This document shows positions 12,365 to 24,709 of a stretch of 64,000 nucleotides of DNA, piece after piece (position 1 is the stretch's first letter; every line of letters begins with the position of its first letter). The stretch lies in assembly GCF_029962835.1 (NCBI RefSeq), contig NC_080589.1, forward strand, positions 19,427,586 to 19,491,585, read 5' to 3'. Position numbers and translations under genes: made by a program. Source of the DNA: Magnolia sinica (taxonomy: Eukaryota; Streptophyta; Magnoliopsida; Magnoliales; Magnoliaceae). The notes below the pieces were generated by a model, which was not told the DNA's origin, searched no databases, and saw only the letters and a list, made by a program, of their open reading frames with translations.

Positions 12365-12572
12365 CTAAAATAACACTTTAAGATTGTTGAGAAATTATAC
12401 AAAAATAATATTTTTTGTAAAATATGAAAATCAAAATAATGTGAAATCAGGATAGGCTGAAGCACGTATGAGAACGATGTCCTTAAAGCGTTATTTGCCC
12501 CTACTCAAGTAAATTGAGTATGCTGAAAGGTTACAAGCAAATTGCTCCTATGATATGACGAGCCTGGTGTGG
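12365..12572 (-). other. copia 5' leader, proximal part
   Basis: This is the untranslated leader directly upstream of the minus-strand Gag ATG. It is interrupted at 12,573 by the solo LTR and continues at 15,674. I could not find a primer-binding site complementary to tRNA-iMet, so the LTR/leader boundary is unknown. Confidence 0.5.
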
Positions 12573-12577
12573 ATCCG

Positions 12578-15500
12578 TGTAACGCCCTGAAATTCGGGGG
12601 TCGAGCATAACTCAGCTCCCGAGTTTCACAACATCACTTATGCAACATAATTAATGATGAATGAATGTTGACTGTATTAGTGCATAAAACATGGAATAGA
12701 TTAAGCCAAAACACAGATATGATTCAGGGATAAGTGAATAAAGCAAGCGGAAGACTTATAGTAAAATGTGTACAAGTGTAAATCCCTGAATTACATATAC
12801 AATCCAGATCATGTGAAAGTGTTATTTATCAAAATTTAAGTATCAAGTTACATCATTTCAGTTCCCAAAATATATCCCAGAAATCCCGCGCATCAGACCG
12901 AGGCTCGCTAGAACCCGTCTGAAAACTGCATATAGGAGAAGGCAGCCTCGTCGTCATCCAGCTCCCGCTCTGCCTCAGACGTCGCATCCACATCTGCAAC
13001 ATCAGAGCCTAAGACAGAGTCTGGTGGGTGTGTAACACCGCCCCAGAAACGTGGGAGTGAGTGATCAACTCAGTGGAACAATAAGGCACTGGTTAACATG
13101 TTATCAGTTCAATCAAACAGTAATGATAAAGCAGGATAAGTAATTAAATCCTAAGTACTCTTGTTAATGCAAGTATGAATGCAATATGATGCGTGCCTTC
13201 ACGCGTACACCCTCAGCGTCTTCATCTTACGTTACGCATGACATCGCCTCAAAGTGCGCCACATCTACAAAGCACATGCAAATGCGGTGCATGGATATGA
13301 TTACCAAGTTGTTATTAGTCCATTTCACACAACAGGATTGGGAAGCTAAGATACCTTCCTCATATCACCATCCAAACAGTGATCCATACTAGGGTCGTCA
13401 ATCCTAGATATCTCATACGATCATATAGTTGAGGTCGTAGCAAAGGGCTCGTCACCAATCAATGCACGCCTTTCATGCCCTTACTACCACAGATCGGCTC
13501 GTCACCTCCTTGCGGTATCCAGGTATGCTCGAGGTCACTACAAAGGGCTTGTCACCAATCAATGTAGGCCGACAGCACGAATATAGTGTCCCATACCACC
13601 ATAATCGGCTCACGAGTTTAGTTGCTCACTGGTCACTACGGGGAGGCTCGTCACCCCAGCGTAGGCCGACAGCTCGACCACGGTTTCCCATACCACCATG
13701 TCCGGCTCATGAGTCTTAGCGGATCAGGTACCATGGTTATTAGGATTTCACTGGTAAGTTCGGTACCCTAGATTCAAGCAGTAGCGTCCATACATGGTTA
13801 ACATACATCGGACAATCGGGTTACTTGACGAACTCGACTAGCACGAGCGCACGTTGAATTGAGCGACATAGAGTGCGCAAACACTCCGCGTGGCCAAACC
13901 ACTGCCGACAACTCTAATACGACTTGGATTCGTCTAATACGTCTTACGTGGCGAAAGCAATCTCAACCACGATTCAAAGGGTCAATTACCGATTTCCTGG
14001 ACTAAGGCATAGTCCCAAACACTTTACACTACTACAGATATTCATATGGAATGTAAAACAGTAATGGATCATCAGCTCTTATCATGGTACATACGTATCT
14101 GAAGAATATCAACTTAACATAAATGTAAGCATAGGAGATGCTTGAATTTAAATAACTTGGAATGTAACTGCATAAAGGAAAACATGCGCATCCATAGGAG
14201 TATTGAGAATCACTTCTCAACGCCCGCAACAAGTGTAATAAGTTACACTTAGATCATTCATGCATTTCTACAAACACTTAGCATACATGGAACAACATAC
14301 ATGACGCATGTTGAAATACATGCACTTAGACAATTCCTTTTACCAAGGAGTCATCATACATGCATCTAGCATACATACATGACAAATAATCATGGCAAAC
14401 ACAAGTGCGTATTTTATACGTATACGGTACTTTATAAATACACTTAGAATACACAAATCTCAATATAGCACATGCATATCAGGAAAGCAATGTAAACATA
14501 ACATTTGACATGTGAAATCTCATCCATAGCAAGAATAAATCACTAACTGGGATTGAAAGCCTTGAAAACCATAACCTATACACTTAAAGTCCGCACCTTA
14601 AGCAAAGAAAGAACCGCCGAGCTGATTTGGACGAGTTGTCTTCGTCAACGGCGCTAGAATACCCTAAAATAAGGATAGAAATGAGATACAACAACACCAA
14701 GTCTAATCTAAGCTCTAACACAGGTTAGGGTTAGGTTAACTTACCCCAAAGGAACTCAGAATCGTCAGAAGAACGATTCAAAGTGAAGGTTCGAAGATGA
14801 AGAAGAACAAGGAAGAATCAAGATGATTCACCAACTTATCTCTCTCACTTTCTCTCTCTTTTCCACTCTCTTTCCAAGCTAGGGTTAGAGAAAATTCGTA
14901 TGGAAATGAGAGCTAGGGTTTAAGGACTATATATAGGCCTTAAAATGATGGAAATAACCCCAGGGTCAAGGTATACTTAGGTTATAACCAAAGTAAGCCT
15001 TTCTCGATCCAACGAAGCACTTCTGGTGGGCCTATAACCACGAAAGGTCGGACTTAAGCTCATTGACCATGGATCTAGGTCAAGCTGAGATTTCATACCG
15101 ACCGGCTCTTCAGATCAGCCGTGGCGGACCACACTCAATTCAACGGTCACGGAAACTCGATCAGGTCCACAAGAACTAGGATATGCCTGGGCCAACCATC
15201 CTTATCAGAGGGTGAAATTGGGTCAGAATCCAACGGTCAGAATGCTTAAAATCGTCGCACAAGCGACATGACTCAGATTTCAATAAAAGCTTAATAAATT
15301 CCAACCGTTCTCACACTCTTCACTCCGAACTCAAGCAAATCGACCCAGAACATCGGATCGACTTAATTTTCGAGGTGAAGATCAAGCACAACTCGGTGAC
15401 CGCAACAGCCTAAGATCATCGCCATCGGACTTTCGACGCGCGGTCCAGGTCCGATCCAGATCTTCCAAAAATTCTCCAGAACAACTGGATTTAGCGATGG

Positions 15501-15668
15501 ATCCCAGATTTCAGAGTAACGTAGCGCTCACTAATCTACACGTTTTGAGCCATGCAGATACAATTTAAAGTGATTGATGCGGATTTCACAAGCAATCGAG
15601 TAAAGCGCTAATTACCCCAAAACAACTACTTAAGGAAAGATTAGCACAGAAATTCCAAGGTCGTTACA
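12578..15668 (-). mobile_element. Solo LTR (3.09 kb), Ty3/gypsy type
   Basis: The element begins TGTAACGCCC and ends GTCGTTACA, giving TG...CA ends with short inverted TGTAACG/CGTTACA termini. A perfect 5-bp direct repeat ATCCG flanks it (12573-12577 and 15669-15673), proving insertion and loss of everything but one LTR. It has no coding capacity. It belongs to the same family as 18001-21243 but lies in the opposite orientation; shared blocks include the GTGGGAGTGAGT region near one end. Length and TGTAACG termini fit Del/Tekay-type chromovirus LTRs, which is inference. It interrupts the copia leader and is therefore younger than it. Confidence 0.85.
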
Positions 15669-15673
15669 ATCCG

Positions 15674-16228
15674 TGTTTAGCAAACACGAAACCCACTAAT
15701 GGAACTCTTATTACACAATATCTAGTAAAAAACCAAAGGAAAAATCTCAGAAAAAATGAGAAGAAGAAATATGAGTTAGACCACTGCACTGGTCTGTTCT
15801 TCATCTAATGGTTTAAATGAAAGTTCTAGACCACACATTAGTCTGTTCCTCAGGCAATGGTTCAGATAGCCTTGCTTTCTTGCTGGAATTTCTGGTTTAT
15901 ATGAGAGGATATGGTTCATATCAGTCTGCTGGAGTGTGTTTGTGATGGATTGTAAACCCATACAGGCCTTATTTATATAGGCAATAGTGACTAGAAGTTT
16001 TGGTCCAAGGAATTTAATCCATATGACCGTTTTCTAGCTATTGTGAAAAACTAGCCGTTATTGGTAGTCTCCGACTGTTGTGCATGTGGTGTAATGGCTA
16101 CTGCATGCAACTTTTTTTAACCGTCATGAGACACTGGCTAGCCGTTTTTAGCTGTTGGGCTAGCCACATGCAACAGTTTCTGTATGGCCAGCTATCAATT
16201 GCATGAGGAGTTACAACTCTTTGCAACA
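15674..16228 (-). mobile_element. copia 5' LTR / distal leader
   Basis: This is the continuation, on the minus strand, of the copia leader beyond the solo LTR. Read on the minus strand it plausibly starts TGTTGCAAAGAG at 16228 and has a TATA-like TATATAAAT at 15979-15971, consistent with an LTR promoter. The exact LTR end was not determined, and no second LTR is in the window. Confidence 0.5.
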
Positions 16229-16299
16229 ACTCTTTTTCCAGCCTCTATATAAGCTATGGGACCTCATTCAATCCTCTAGATTTCCAGCCACCTGCCTTA

Positions 16300-16720
16300 G
16301 GGCCTGTTTGGTCGGGTGGATTGGAAGGGATTGAATGGTATTAGGGTGGATGGCATGGATTTCAAGGTAATGATGGTGTTGTTAGTAGATTGTCTTAAGA
16401 TCCATGGGATTGCTATATCCCGGGATTACTATATCGAGTCTGTTTGGCACGCCCGGCCAATCTTAGGATTAAACCTTCTCATCCCTTCTAATCCGTCAAA
16501 TCAAACACGTCCCAGGAAAATTTGAACGGATTAGGGTGGATTGGATGGGATTTAAAGGTAATGATGGTGTTGTCAGTGGATTGTCTTAAGATCCATGGGC
16601 TTGCTATATCCGGGATTAGATCACCCAGCTTGTTTGGTACGCCCGGCCAATCCCAGGATTTACCTTCCAATCCCTTCAATACCATCCAATCCCTTCCAAT
16701 CCGCCCGGCCAAACGAGCCC
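16300..16720. mobile_element. Second dimeric Tourist-like MITE
   Basis: The element starts GGGCCTGTTTGG and ends CCAAACGAGCCC, flanked by TTA direct repeats (16297-16299 and 16721-16723). As in 4465-4873, the centre carries a fused internal terminus (AAACACGTCCCAGGAAAATT, about 16504-16523). The two halves are tandem copies sharing GGTAATGATGGTGTTGT and TTGTCTTAAGATCCATGGG. No transposase is encoded. Confidence 0.85.
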
Positions 16721-16723
16721 TTA

Positions 16724-17020
16724 GCTCTCTGTCACACCGCGACTCGCACTCGCGACATGATGCGGACGTGCGAAATGCAAAGTGCTCCACTAGCGCCTCT
16801 ACAACCACACTGCCTCACATGCCCACACCCTCGCACCGTGACAGTGATCGAGACCGCGATTGCGAGTATGTGCGTGGGTGTTCTAGTGCGAGATACTCCT
16901 CAGACTAAGTGGGTAAACATTACAATACTCCACCATTCTCATATATACTCAAAAGACTTCTTCTCTTTTTCCAATGTGGGACTATTCCCAAAACACTTAA
17001 AAATGGGTTTTTGCAAACTA

Positions 17021-17025
<5 letters not shown>
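16724..17025. other. Unassigned spacer
   Basis: A GC-richer segment with several CGCGA/GCGAC motifs, then AT-rich DNA. Open frames here have no recognisable content. Confidence 0.35.

Positions 17026-17079
<54 letters not shown>
17026..17079. repeat. (TA)n microsatellite
   Basis: About 27 uninterrupted TA units. Confidence 0.95.
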
Positions 17080-17082
<3 letters not shown>

Positions 17083-17089
17083 AAATATA

Positions 17090-17420
17090 TTAAAATCAAT
17101 ATATTTCAACATCCTACAACACGAAAGATGGTGATTGAACACCCACCATTATAAATTTCTTAGGGGCCAATAAAAGTTTAAGATCATGTTAATATTTATG
17201 TTTTCCCTTTATCTAGGTCACTGTGAACTTATAAATAAGTTGGATGACAAATGAACATCATTGTGGGCCCTAGGAAGTTTTTAATGGTGTGTGTTCAATG
17301 ACCACTATTTGTGTGCTATGGTCCACCTAAGATATGGATTTACATCAATTTTTGGCTCATGCCCTCAAATGAGCTAGCAAAACCGGTGTACAGCGTGGAT
17401 ATAACACATAATTTTATTTA
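17090..17420. repeat. GGGCCCAC-family fragment
   Basis: Partial copy: landmarks AAGATGGTGATTGAACACCC and TATGGTCCACCTAAGATATG are present; the outer ends are missing. Confidence 0.5.
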
Positions 17421-18000
17421 CTTTACTTAGAGGGTAATGTTGTCATTTTTAAAATATACAGATTTTAGATAGTATAAAATACTAACACCATTAGACACCA
17501 AGCGTAAGGATGACTAATTATGCAAAGCATAACTTGTTAATTTAAATATTTTAAAATCAGGCGATTATAAGTCGATTGTGGTTATATGGAAAAACCTCGT
17601 TATATATTCATTTTCCCATGTAGAAATCCTTATGCATTTTGATTTTACTTATCAATATATTTGGATTCCTTATATATTGATAAATAAAAATTCATATATG
17701 TGGATAAATAAATTTAAGAATAAAGTAAATAACACAATATGTTTTTGTGCACCATATGTTGTGTTAACATCACAATAATTTTGTGATGAAATCACACAAA
17801 ATTGAAATTTGCCAAGATTTTGAAAATTCATAATATTAACAAGTTAATATCCTTTTTTTAATAATCGGTTAAAAAGTCACAAGATTTTGAACATCATAAC
17901 AATATTTACTACAATATCTAGAACTTCATAAATTGCAAATATTTCCTACAAAACAATATATATATATATATATATATCTTGAGAAGTTCTGGTTTGGTAT
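17421..18000. other. AT-rich DNA
   Basis: Very AT-rich with a short (TA)n at about 17958-17977. Nothing else recognised. Confidence 0.4.
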
Positions 18001-21000
18001 TGTAACGTCCTGGATTTTCACTGTTTTGGATTTTCAAAAATTCTTAATTTTTTAAAATGTAATTAACTTATATTATCAATTACTGACCATTAGCACTCAA
18101 TGTTAGTTTTACACGGGTGATACCAGTAAAGAACTGCACAAGTCCGATTAATCAACTGTACGAAGCCAACGAATCCACCCGATCACCTGAACATCAAGTT
18201 TAGCCCTATGATTTACTCACATAGGGCCCAAATCTAACCGACCCATCGCTAACTAATCAAGATAATCATAACTAAATTAAAGATCTAACCGAATTTGAGT
18301 CAGATAAGGCCCGAATCTTGACTAATAGACCAAATCAACCCCATTACTCTTTTAGCCTAAAACCGACGGTTTAGAGTAATCATGACCAAATCTCCACTTT
18401 CACTACTTATAAATAGGCCACACTATGAACATAATTAATCCAAACCCTAATCATTGCCCACGAGAAATCTCAATACCTAATTTATTCTAGAAATGCCTCG
18501 ATTTTTTGAACAAGCTCTAGACCGCTCGTTAGTAAGCCACTAGTTTCAAAACTATAGAATAATGTTCGTCTTACTAAGCTCGACTCCATCGCGGGAGTCG
18601 GACCTGGGTAGTGTTCAAAACTGCTCAACTTGAGCCGAAGGACGAGTACATGAGAAGTGCAAATACCCTAAAGGAAGAAACTGAAATTTAAGTGAATTAG
18701 GTCGTTCACTCTTATGCAAAGTTGATGATTTTGGACTGTCGGTTTACGGACAAACTTCACATGTGGAGTAAGGATATTTTCCTACTCATATTCATATAGC
18801 TGCGGCCCCGATCGATTATTGGTGACCGTTAAACAAACTTCTAATCATATCTGTCGATCAGCGCATCCAAATGGCGAGCCGAACATGTCCATACGTAGAT
18901 CATCATTAGGACTAACTATCATACGGTGTATATCAATATGTACACCCCGTAATGGGCCCTAGAGGATAGAAAAACCCTCCCATATGGCTAATATAGTAAA
19001 AACCCAACCATTAGAGCCATTTATACCAAATCTAGCATTATAAAAGGGCCTCATTTGGGCACCCCCTCTCCTCATACGAATTTGCCTTAAAAGAAATAAA
19101 GGGAGAAAGAGAGAGAGGGAGAGAGAGAGAGAGAAAGAGGAGAAAAGAGGAGAAAGAGAGAGGGAGATCTTGGAAGCATGAGGGTTTGTGCACCTTCACC
19201 CTTTCATCTCCTCTATAGTAACATCGTCCTTCATGGGTGTTAATTCGACGACGATTGAAGGTAAGTATAGAGTTATGTTTGTAGGTTTAGATCTTAGGTT
19301 AAATTCTTTCCAATTCTTACAAGCTTGTATGCTTATTTAGGCATTTCAACAATGATTTCCTAACACCATAACCCTACGGGTGCCGTGGATCGAGCGGTTC
19401 GTTACAAGGTGCGGACTATTATCCTTAGGTGGCCTAGCACCAATTTTACTATGATCTTAATGATTATGAATGTTAAGAAGAGGTGCTTGAGTAATCTAGA
19501 GAGACCCTAGCCAAGACCCTACATAATAGGTCCCCCTAAATTCCATGAAATGAATAAGTATTGTTTATTTATTCTTAAACATGATTGAGTTAATTTGGTG
19601 TGGCTTGTTCATCCCATATATGATTTTACTAAATTGCATGACATGATTGAGTGTTGTTTATTTGTTCTTCAACATGATTAAGCTTGATTTGGTATGGTAT
19701 GTTCATCTCGTATGCGATCCTAGTATAACCTTTCTTGTGGCATGCATGATTACATTAATCTTTGTTGTATGTTTGTCCTATGAATGATGTGTAGCTCTTG
19801 TTCTTTTCGTTAACCCCACATAACACATATGCACATTTATTTCATATTATTGTTAATAGTTGCAATTGTAGAAAAAACTGAATTTATATGTTTAATGTAC
19901 GAGTGCATGACATCACTTGTGTTAGATGATGAATTCTGATTCGTTAAAGTGTTATTGAATGTCATAAACCTTTAGGTTGGTCAGGGAACTGAAGTGGGAG
20001 AAGTTGGTCCCATTGGTAGGACCATCCTGCGGCTAAACCAGCGGGTTTGGGCGGATGTGAATGGGCGACAGTAGTTGGACTATATGGGTCGCTTGTACTC
20101 GATGTCACCCGTCACGTACTCGCCTAAACTCGCATGGTCTAGTCCACTTACTGACCAACCATGTTTGTTAACCCTGTCTGTTCACACCTGTACGGAACCT
20201 GGAACACCCTTCAACCACTGAAGCCTATTGATAACCATTTGAAACCGATCTACAGACTCGAGAGCTGGGAATGGTGGAATGGGACACTGTGTCCGAGCTG
20301 TCGGCCTATGCTGGGGTGACGAGCCTCCTCGTAGTGATCACGAGTGATCTCTCTTCCCAGCACTCCCCATGTGCTTGAAATCGGGGATGGGGAACCCGAT
20401 GGGATCAATGATCGCAGGGTCCTGGCCTCGCACGTTGAGGGGCCTTAGCCTCACAACCAGTTGAAGGCAATGATACGTGGGGTGTACCAGTTTTCCTAAT
20501 CTACTGGATGAACGAAATTAATTAAATACTCGGCTAACATTATTCATGCTCGCATTAGCTAGTATTTGGTGACTCGGTAGTTGAGGTCGTAATGAGGGAG
20601 TGTTGGTCATGCACGACCATGAGATGAAGTTGCTTGAGGGATGTTGTTGCGAGGTCATGCATTATATCATAATACATGCATATACATTAACAAGACTAGT
20701 TGAGATCTGTGAATGTATGTCTTTCATTAAATTCATCATATAATTGATGCTTGTTGTAACTTAAGGCTAATAGTATCCACTGAGTTAGCTACTCACTCCC
20801 ACTCTGGGACGGTGTTTTAAAACACCAACCAGACCCTTTACTAGATGTAGGTAAGGCGGAGCTCGACGAGCCGAGCAAGGTGAGCATGGATGAGGAAGAG
20901 GAGCTTCCTACTTCCAGCTTGTGGGCAGTTCACCGTACACTGTGCGGGTTGATTATGGGTTGTGGAGTTGTGGATCTAGCACACCATTTCTTTTGAACAT

Positions 21001-21243
21001 TATTTTATAAGAATTTTGTCGGGCGACACCTTATGCAACCCGTTTGATATCCTTATAGACTTGTATTTCTTAATCGTATTTGTTTCAGTAGATTAGTTGT
21101 GATTGTGGTTTATGTTCCAGCCGATTCCTTTATTGCTCATTTAAACTGATTTATGTACAAATTACCATAATTAGAATATAACCGACACTCAGGAATTCGG
21201 AGGCCGAGTTCATACCCGTCCCCTGAAAACCCGGGATGTTATA
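18001..21243 (+). mobile_element. Second long LTR, same family
   Basis: Starts TGTAACGTCCTGGATTTTC and ends CCCGGGATGTTATA, so the expected terminal CA appears as TA. A TATA box (TATAAAA, 19039-19045) lies about 1 kb in, followed by a GA-rich tract (about 19104-19165), consistent with a promoter-bearing LTR with a long 3' part. It has no coding capacity. Direct repeats are not seen: the left flank GGTAT does not match the right flank, which is a TG/G run. It is either a solo LTR with an eroded right junction or one end of an older element. Its orientation is opposite to 12578-15668. Confidence 0.7.
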
Positions 21244-21278
21244 TGTGTGTGTGTGTGGGGGGGGGGCGGGGGGGGGGG
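21244..21278 (+). repeat. TG repeat and G10-C-G11 run
   Basis: TGTGTG repeats pass into ten G (21257-21266), one C, then eleven G (21268-21278). The run could form a G-quadruplex. It abuts the degraded end of the LTR at 21243. Confidence 0.85.
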
Positions 21279-21443
21279 CAATGATATGTGTCGAACATCT
21301 AACTCATTAGCTAGATGCACCATTCCATGGTGGGCTACACCACATACGATAGTTGAGAGGGGTTACCCTCTCATTAAAATATTCATAATCATTTATTGGG
21401 CCCACTGAGATGTGGTTCACAAATCCAGCCCATCCATTGTGTG

Positions 21444-21914
21444 TCCCACTTGGATGAGGGGTTAGGCCATTTTTTAGCCATATCCAAAACTTAGGTGGGC
21501 CCCACCAAGTACTTTTATAAGTTTTAGCCATGTCTTCACGTGTTTTTAGATGATATGGCCCACCTGAATTCCATATTAGCTGATTTTTAGGATATCCCAT
21601 AACCTAAAGGGGACCCATCAAATGCACGGTGTTGATGTTCAGCACACATCATGGTGGGGTCCACACAGCTCAACCTCATAGTACCATTTCCATATGTGTG
21701 TGTGTGTGTGTGTCTGTGTGTGTGTGGAGAACATCAACACCATGCATTTGATGGTCCCCTTTAGGTTATGGAATATGCCAAAAATCAGCCGTATACAGAA
21801 CTCAGGTAGGCCATAACATATGAAGACATGCCTAAAACATATAAAAGGACTTGGTGGGGCCCACCTGAGTTTTGGATGTGGCTGAAACTTGGTGTGACCC
21901 CTCATCTAAGTGGA
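21444..21914. repeat. Long inverted repeat (hairpin)
   Basis: Arm 1 (21444-21640) and arm 2 (21729-21914) are imperfect reverse complements over about 190 bp, from the outer TCCACTTGGATGAGGGGT-like end to the inner GTTGATGTTC / GAACATCAAC. The loop of about 88 bp contains a (TG)n tract. It looks like a foldback MITE. A transcript would form long double-stranded RNA. Confidence 0.85.
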
Positions 21915-23367
21915 GCATTTTGTATCTTAAAGAAAAAAACTTAGTCTTATACCGAAATCAATTCACCTATAACCCATCAACAATTGAGCAGGCAAATCAA
22001 GCTTTAAAGACAATGTATCTGCACGTTATTCAACCTAGTATTAATTTAAACAATTTTATTCTTGATTTTCCAATATACTTTTTCTAACATAAATCAATAT
22101 GTTTTTGATAAAAATATTTAACTTTTGTTCAATTTTATTAATGGATGTCAACCACCCATATTTATTTCATAAATTGCTGTCAAATTTTTTTACATGCGTG
22201 GTCCATGTGCAAGTTTTTTCACCTTATGCTTAACCTTACAAAAAAAAAAAAAGACTTTTTTCGGGCCACTATAATGCATAAATAGCATCTAATCCATCCA
22301 TCATGTGATCCCCCTCCTGTTCTCCCTAGGGAGCCAAAAAAGGGACCGGTTCAAAAGTTAGGTGAGGAACATTCCAGACCATGTGTGAGGCCAACTTGTT
22401 CTGTATATGCCATCCAATCCATCTAGAAGATTTTCTTGACCAGGACGAATGGATAACCCAAAAGATTAGGCCATTCCAAAGATCAGATGGGCAACAAAAC
22501 ATGATCTTAGGCATGATTTTACATGGTGTGGCCACCTATTCTTATATGAGCCTAAGTTTCAGAAATCAAAAGGAATATGACAAGGTTCACACATGATCAA
22601 CGGATTGGATGTCATTTACACATCACGGTGGGCCCCACAAAGTTTTGTAGCCGATCCTGCCTCCTACGGCCGTTGATCGATGAATAATTACAAACATACA
22701 ATGGCCAACGGTCTAAATAAGATGGCCCACCAAACTCATCCTATAAGAACACTGGAGAAAGAGATGAAGTTATGGAGTTTAAATAAGATGGCCCACCAAA
22801 AAGTTCTGCGTTTGATTTCTCTCGGTATGATTGTGTTACATGGGCAATGATAAAAACGTCTCAATCAACGTGTGATAGAGCCACGCTCTTACTGTCCTCG
22901 TGGCAGAGACAGTGGATATCGATCATTCATTTAATGGACCCCACCATCGATTGATTATTTTTAGAAGTTACCCAAAACGACGTTTCTACTAATCATATTT
23001 GTGACCTTGGACTGGACCACAAAAAACAAATGGAATTTAAACGGTTGCAATCAGCTGGGAATTGTGAAAAAAAAAAAAAGAAGGGACGGCTAGGATTGTC
23101 CTGTCAATATGGTTCACTGCTTATATCTTTGTGGGGCTCATTGGATTGTGGTATTACAACCAACTAGTTTATTACGCCCACCATGATGACGGGCTTATAA
23201 AAAAAATAAAAATCAGACATATGTATTTATTCAGTGGGCCACACCACATGAAACAACGTTAAATTACCTAAAAACTCCAAATTCACATGGCAGCCAACAT
23301 GATTATTGAATAGGCTTGATTTTTGGGCTCTCACTTTCACAGCGGACCAACTCTTCTAGACTGTTTG
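21915..23367. other. Unassigned non-coding DNA
   Basis: No gene recognised. The phrase AAATAAGATGGCCCACCAAA occurs twice (about 22716 and 22781). Isolated GGGCCCAC-family words occur, but no complete copy. Confidence 0.4.
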
Positions 23368-23445
23368 GATGATGTATACATGCCAATGTGGGCCATGCAT
23401 GATGTAGATGATGTATACATGCCAATGTGGGCCATGCATGATGTA
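23368..23445. repeat. Perfect 39-bp tandem duplication
   Basis: Units 23368-23406 and 23407-23445 are identical, beginning GATGATGTATACATGCC. The perfect identity indicates a recent event. Confidence 0.95.
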
Positions 23446-24700
23446 AAGCAGATCGCAGACCTATTCTTGGCACAGATGGACTGAAAGAAGTCTGAACAGA
23501 AGCGTACTTAGTCCATCAGATCTAGGCACAGTTCTACGTGGGGCATGATATAACTAGGCCTAAGGATGCCAGGATCAAAGAAATGCATTTTGGACTTGGA
23601 AGTGCAAATCATAAATTGGTCGTAACTTTTTATTCAGTATAGTTAAGGAATACACAATCTCTGAACTGGATTTCATAGATGGCAAAACCCTTTTTATAAG
23701 TCCGGACCTATCCTCCGTTCCTAAAAGGTTTCTACTAATCCCTTTGGCATGGCCCACTTAAGTTTTTGATCAGAAACTTCAGCGGGACCCAGTAAGGCTC
23801 TAATGGTGAGTGTATCTATCTTAAGTATTCCCTTTGGCATGGCCCACTAAGTTTTTTATCGTTCTTACCTTTCGGCTGACGCGCCTAGTGAGCTGGCACA
23901 AAGGACGGACGTAGTGGTTGCAAGATATCTACGTGGGCCCATGGAGCATTTTATTCATTTATTGCACGCGCTCCAGGCTACAGGCATTGTTGGAAATTCG
24001 ATCCCGTCAGAAACGCAGGCCTTGGAAACTGAAAACGCGGGAAAAAAATAAAGAAGTTACGGATAATGACTGTCATATTGAGCAAACAATATTCAGAACG
24101 GAAACGGATTGCTACTCCCCTGCCAGTTGCCACCAGCCATGGTCTGGTGGTCGATCGGTGCTCCGTGGCCCCATCTTGATGAATATTTCATCCATTTTAT
24201 CTATTTATTTTTCTTACTTCACTATTGGTGGATGCAATTTCTCATATAGTGTATCAGATTTCACCATCGGATATTTTATATCAAGTTCACCTTTAATATT
24301 TACAGTTATACACAAGGACCACGGTCCTACGGAAGAACTTATCTATCGTACACTCTTGGAAAAAACTTTAGTTTATTTTTTATCGGTTAGCCAACAACAT
24401 CGATCATAGTCCAATAATCTACATTTACTCCCACTATAGACTTATATAAATACTAACACCTACACACCCGTGTCTTATAAATTTGGCCATACACAAAAAT
24501 CTTTACACAGTGACCTATAGAGTTTTGGTCACTAACTCTTATTACCAATCTTACACAATGAAACAGTATAAATTTACTAAGAGGCTGTTTGATTTTCTAA
24601 TTACAATGGTAATTCATGGTAAATAGATAATAATTATTTACCTTTGAATTTGCAACTGCATTTTCGTGGTGATGTTGACCGCCTTTATTTTCAAAACCTC
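23446..24700. other. Unassigned non-coding DNA
   Basis: A phrase CCCTTTGGCATGGCCCACT-like occurs twice (about 23740 and 23830). A 163-codon open frame at 23918-24409 has no recognisable motif and I do not call it. Confidence 0.4.
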
Positions 24701-24709
24701 ACGTCATCG

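Noticed and set aside
23918-24409. 163-codon open frame
   Set aside because: It has no recognisable domain, low-complexity hydrophobic stretches and no splice or promoter context.
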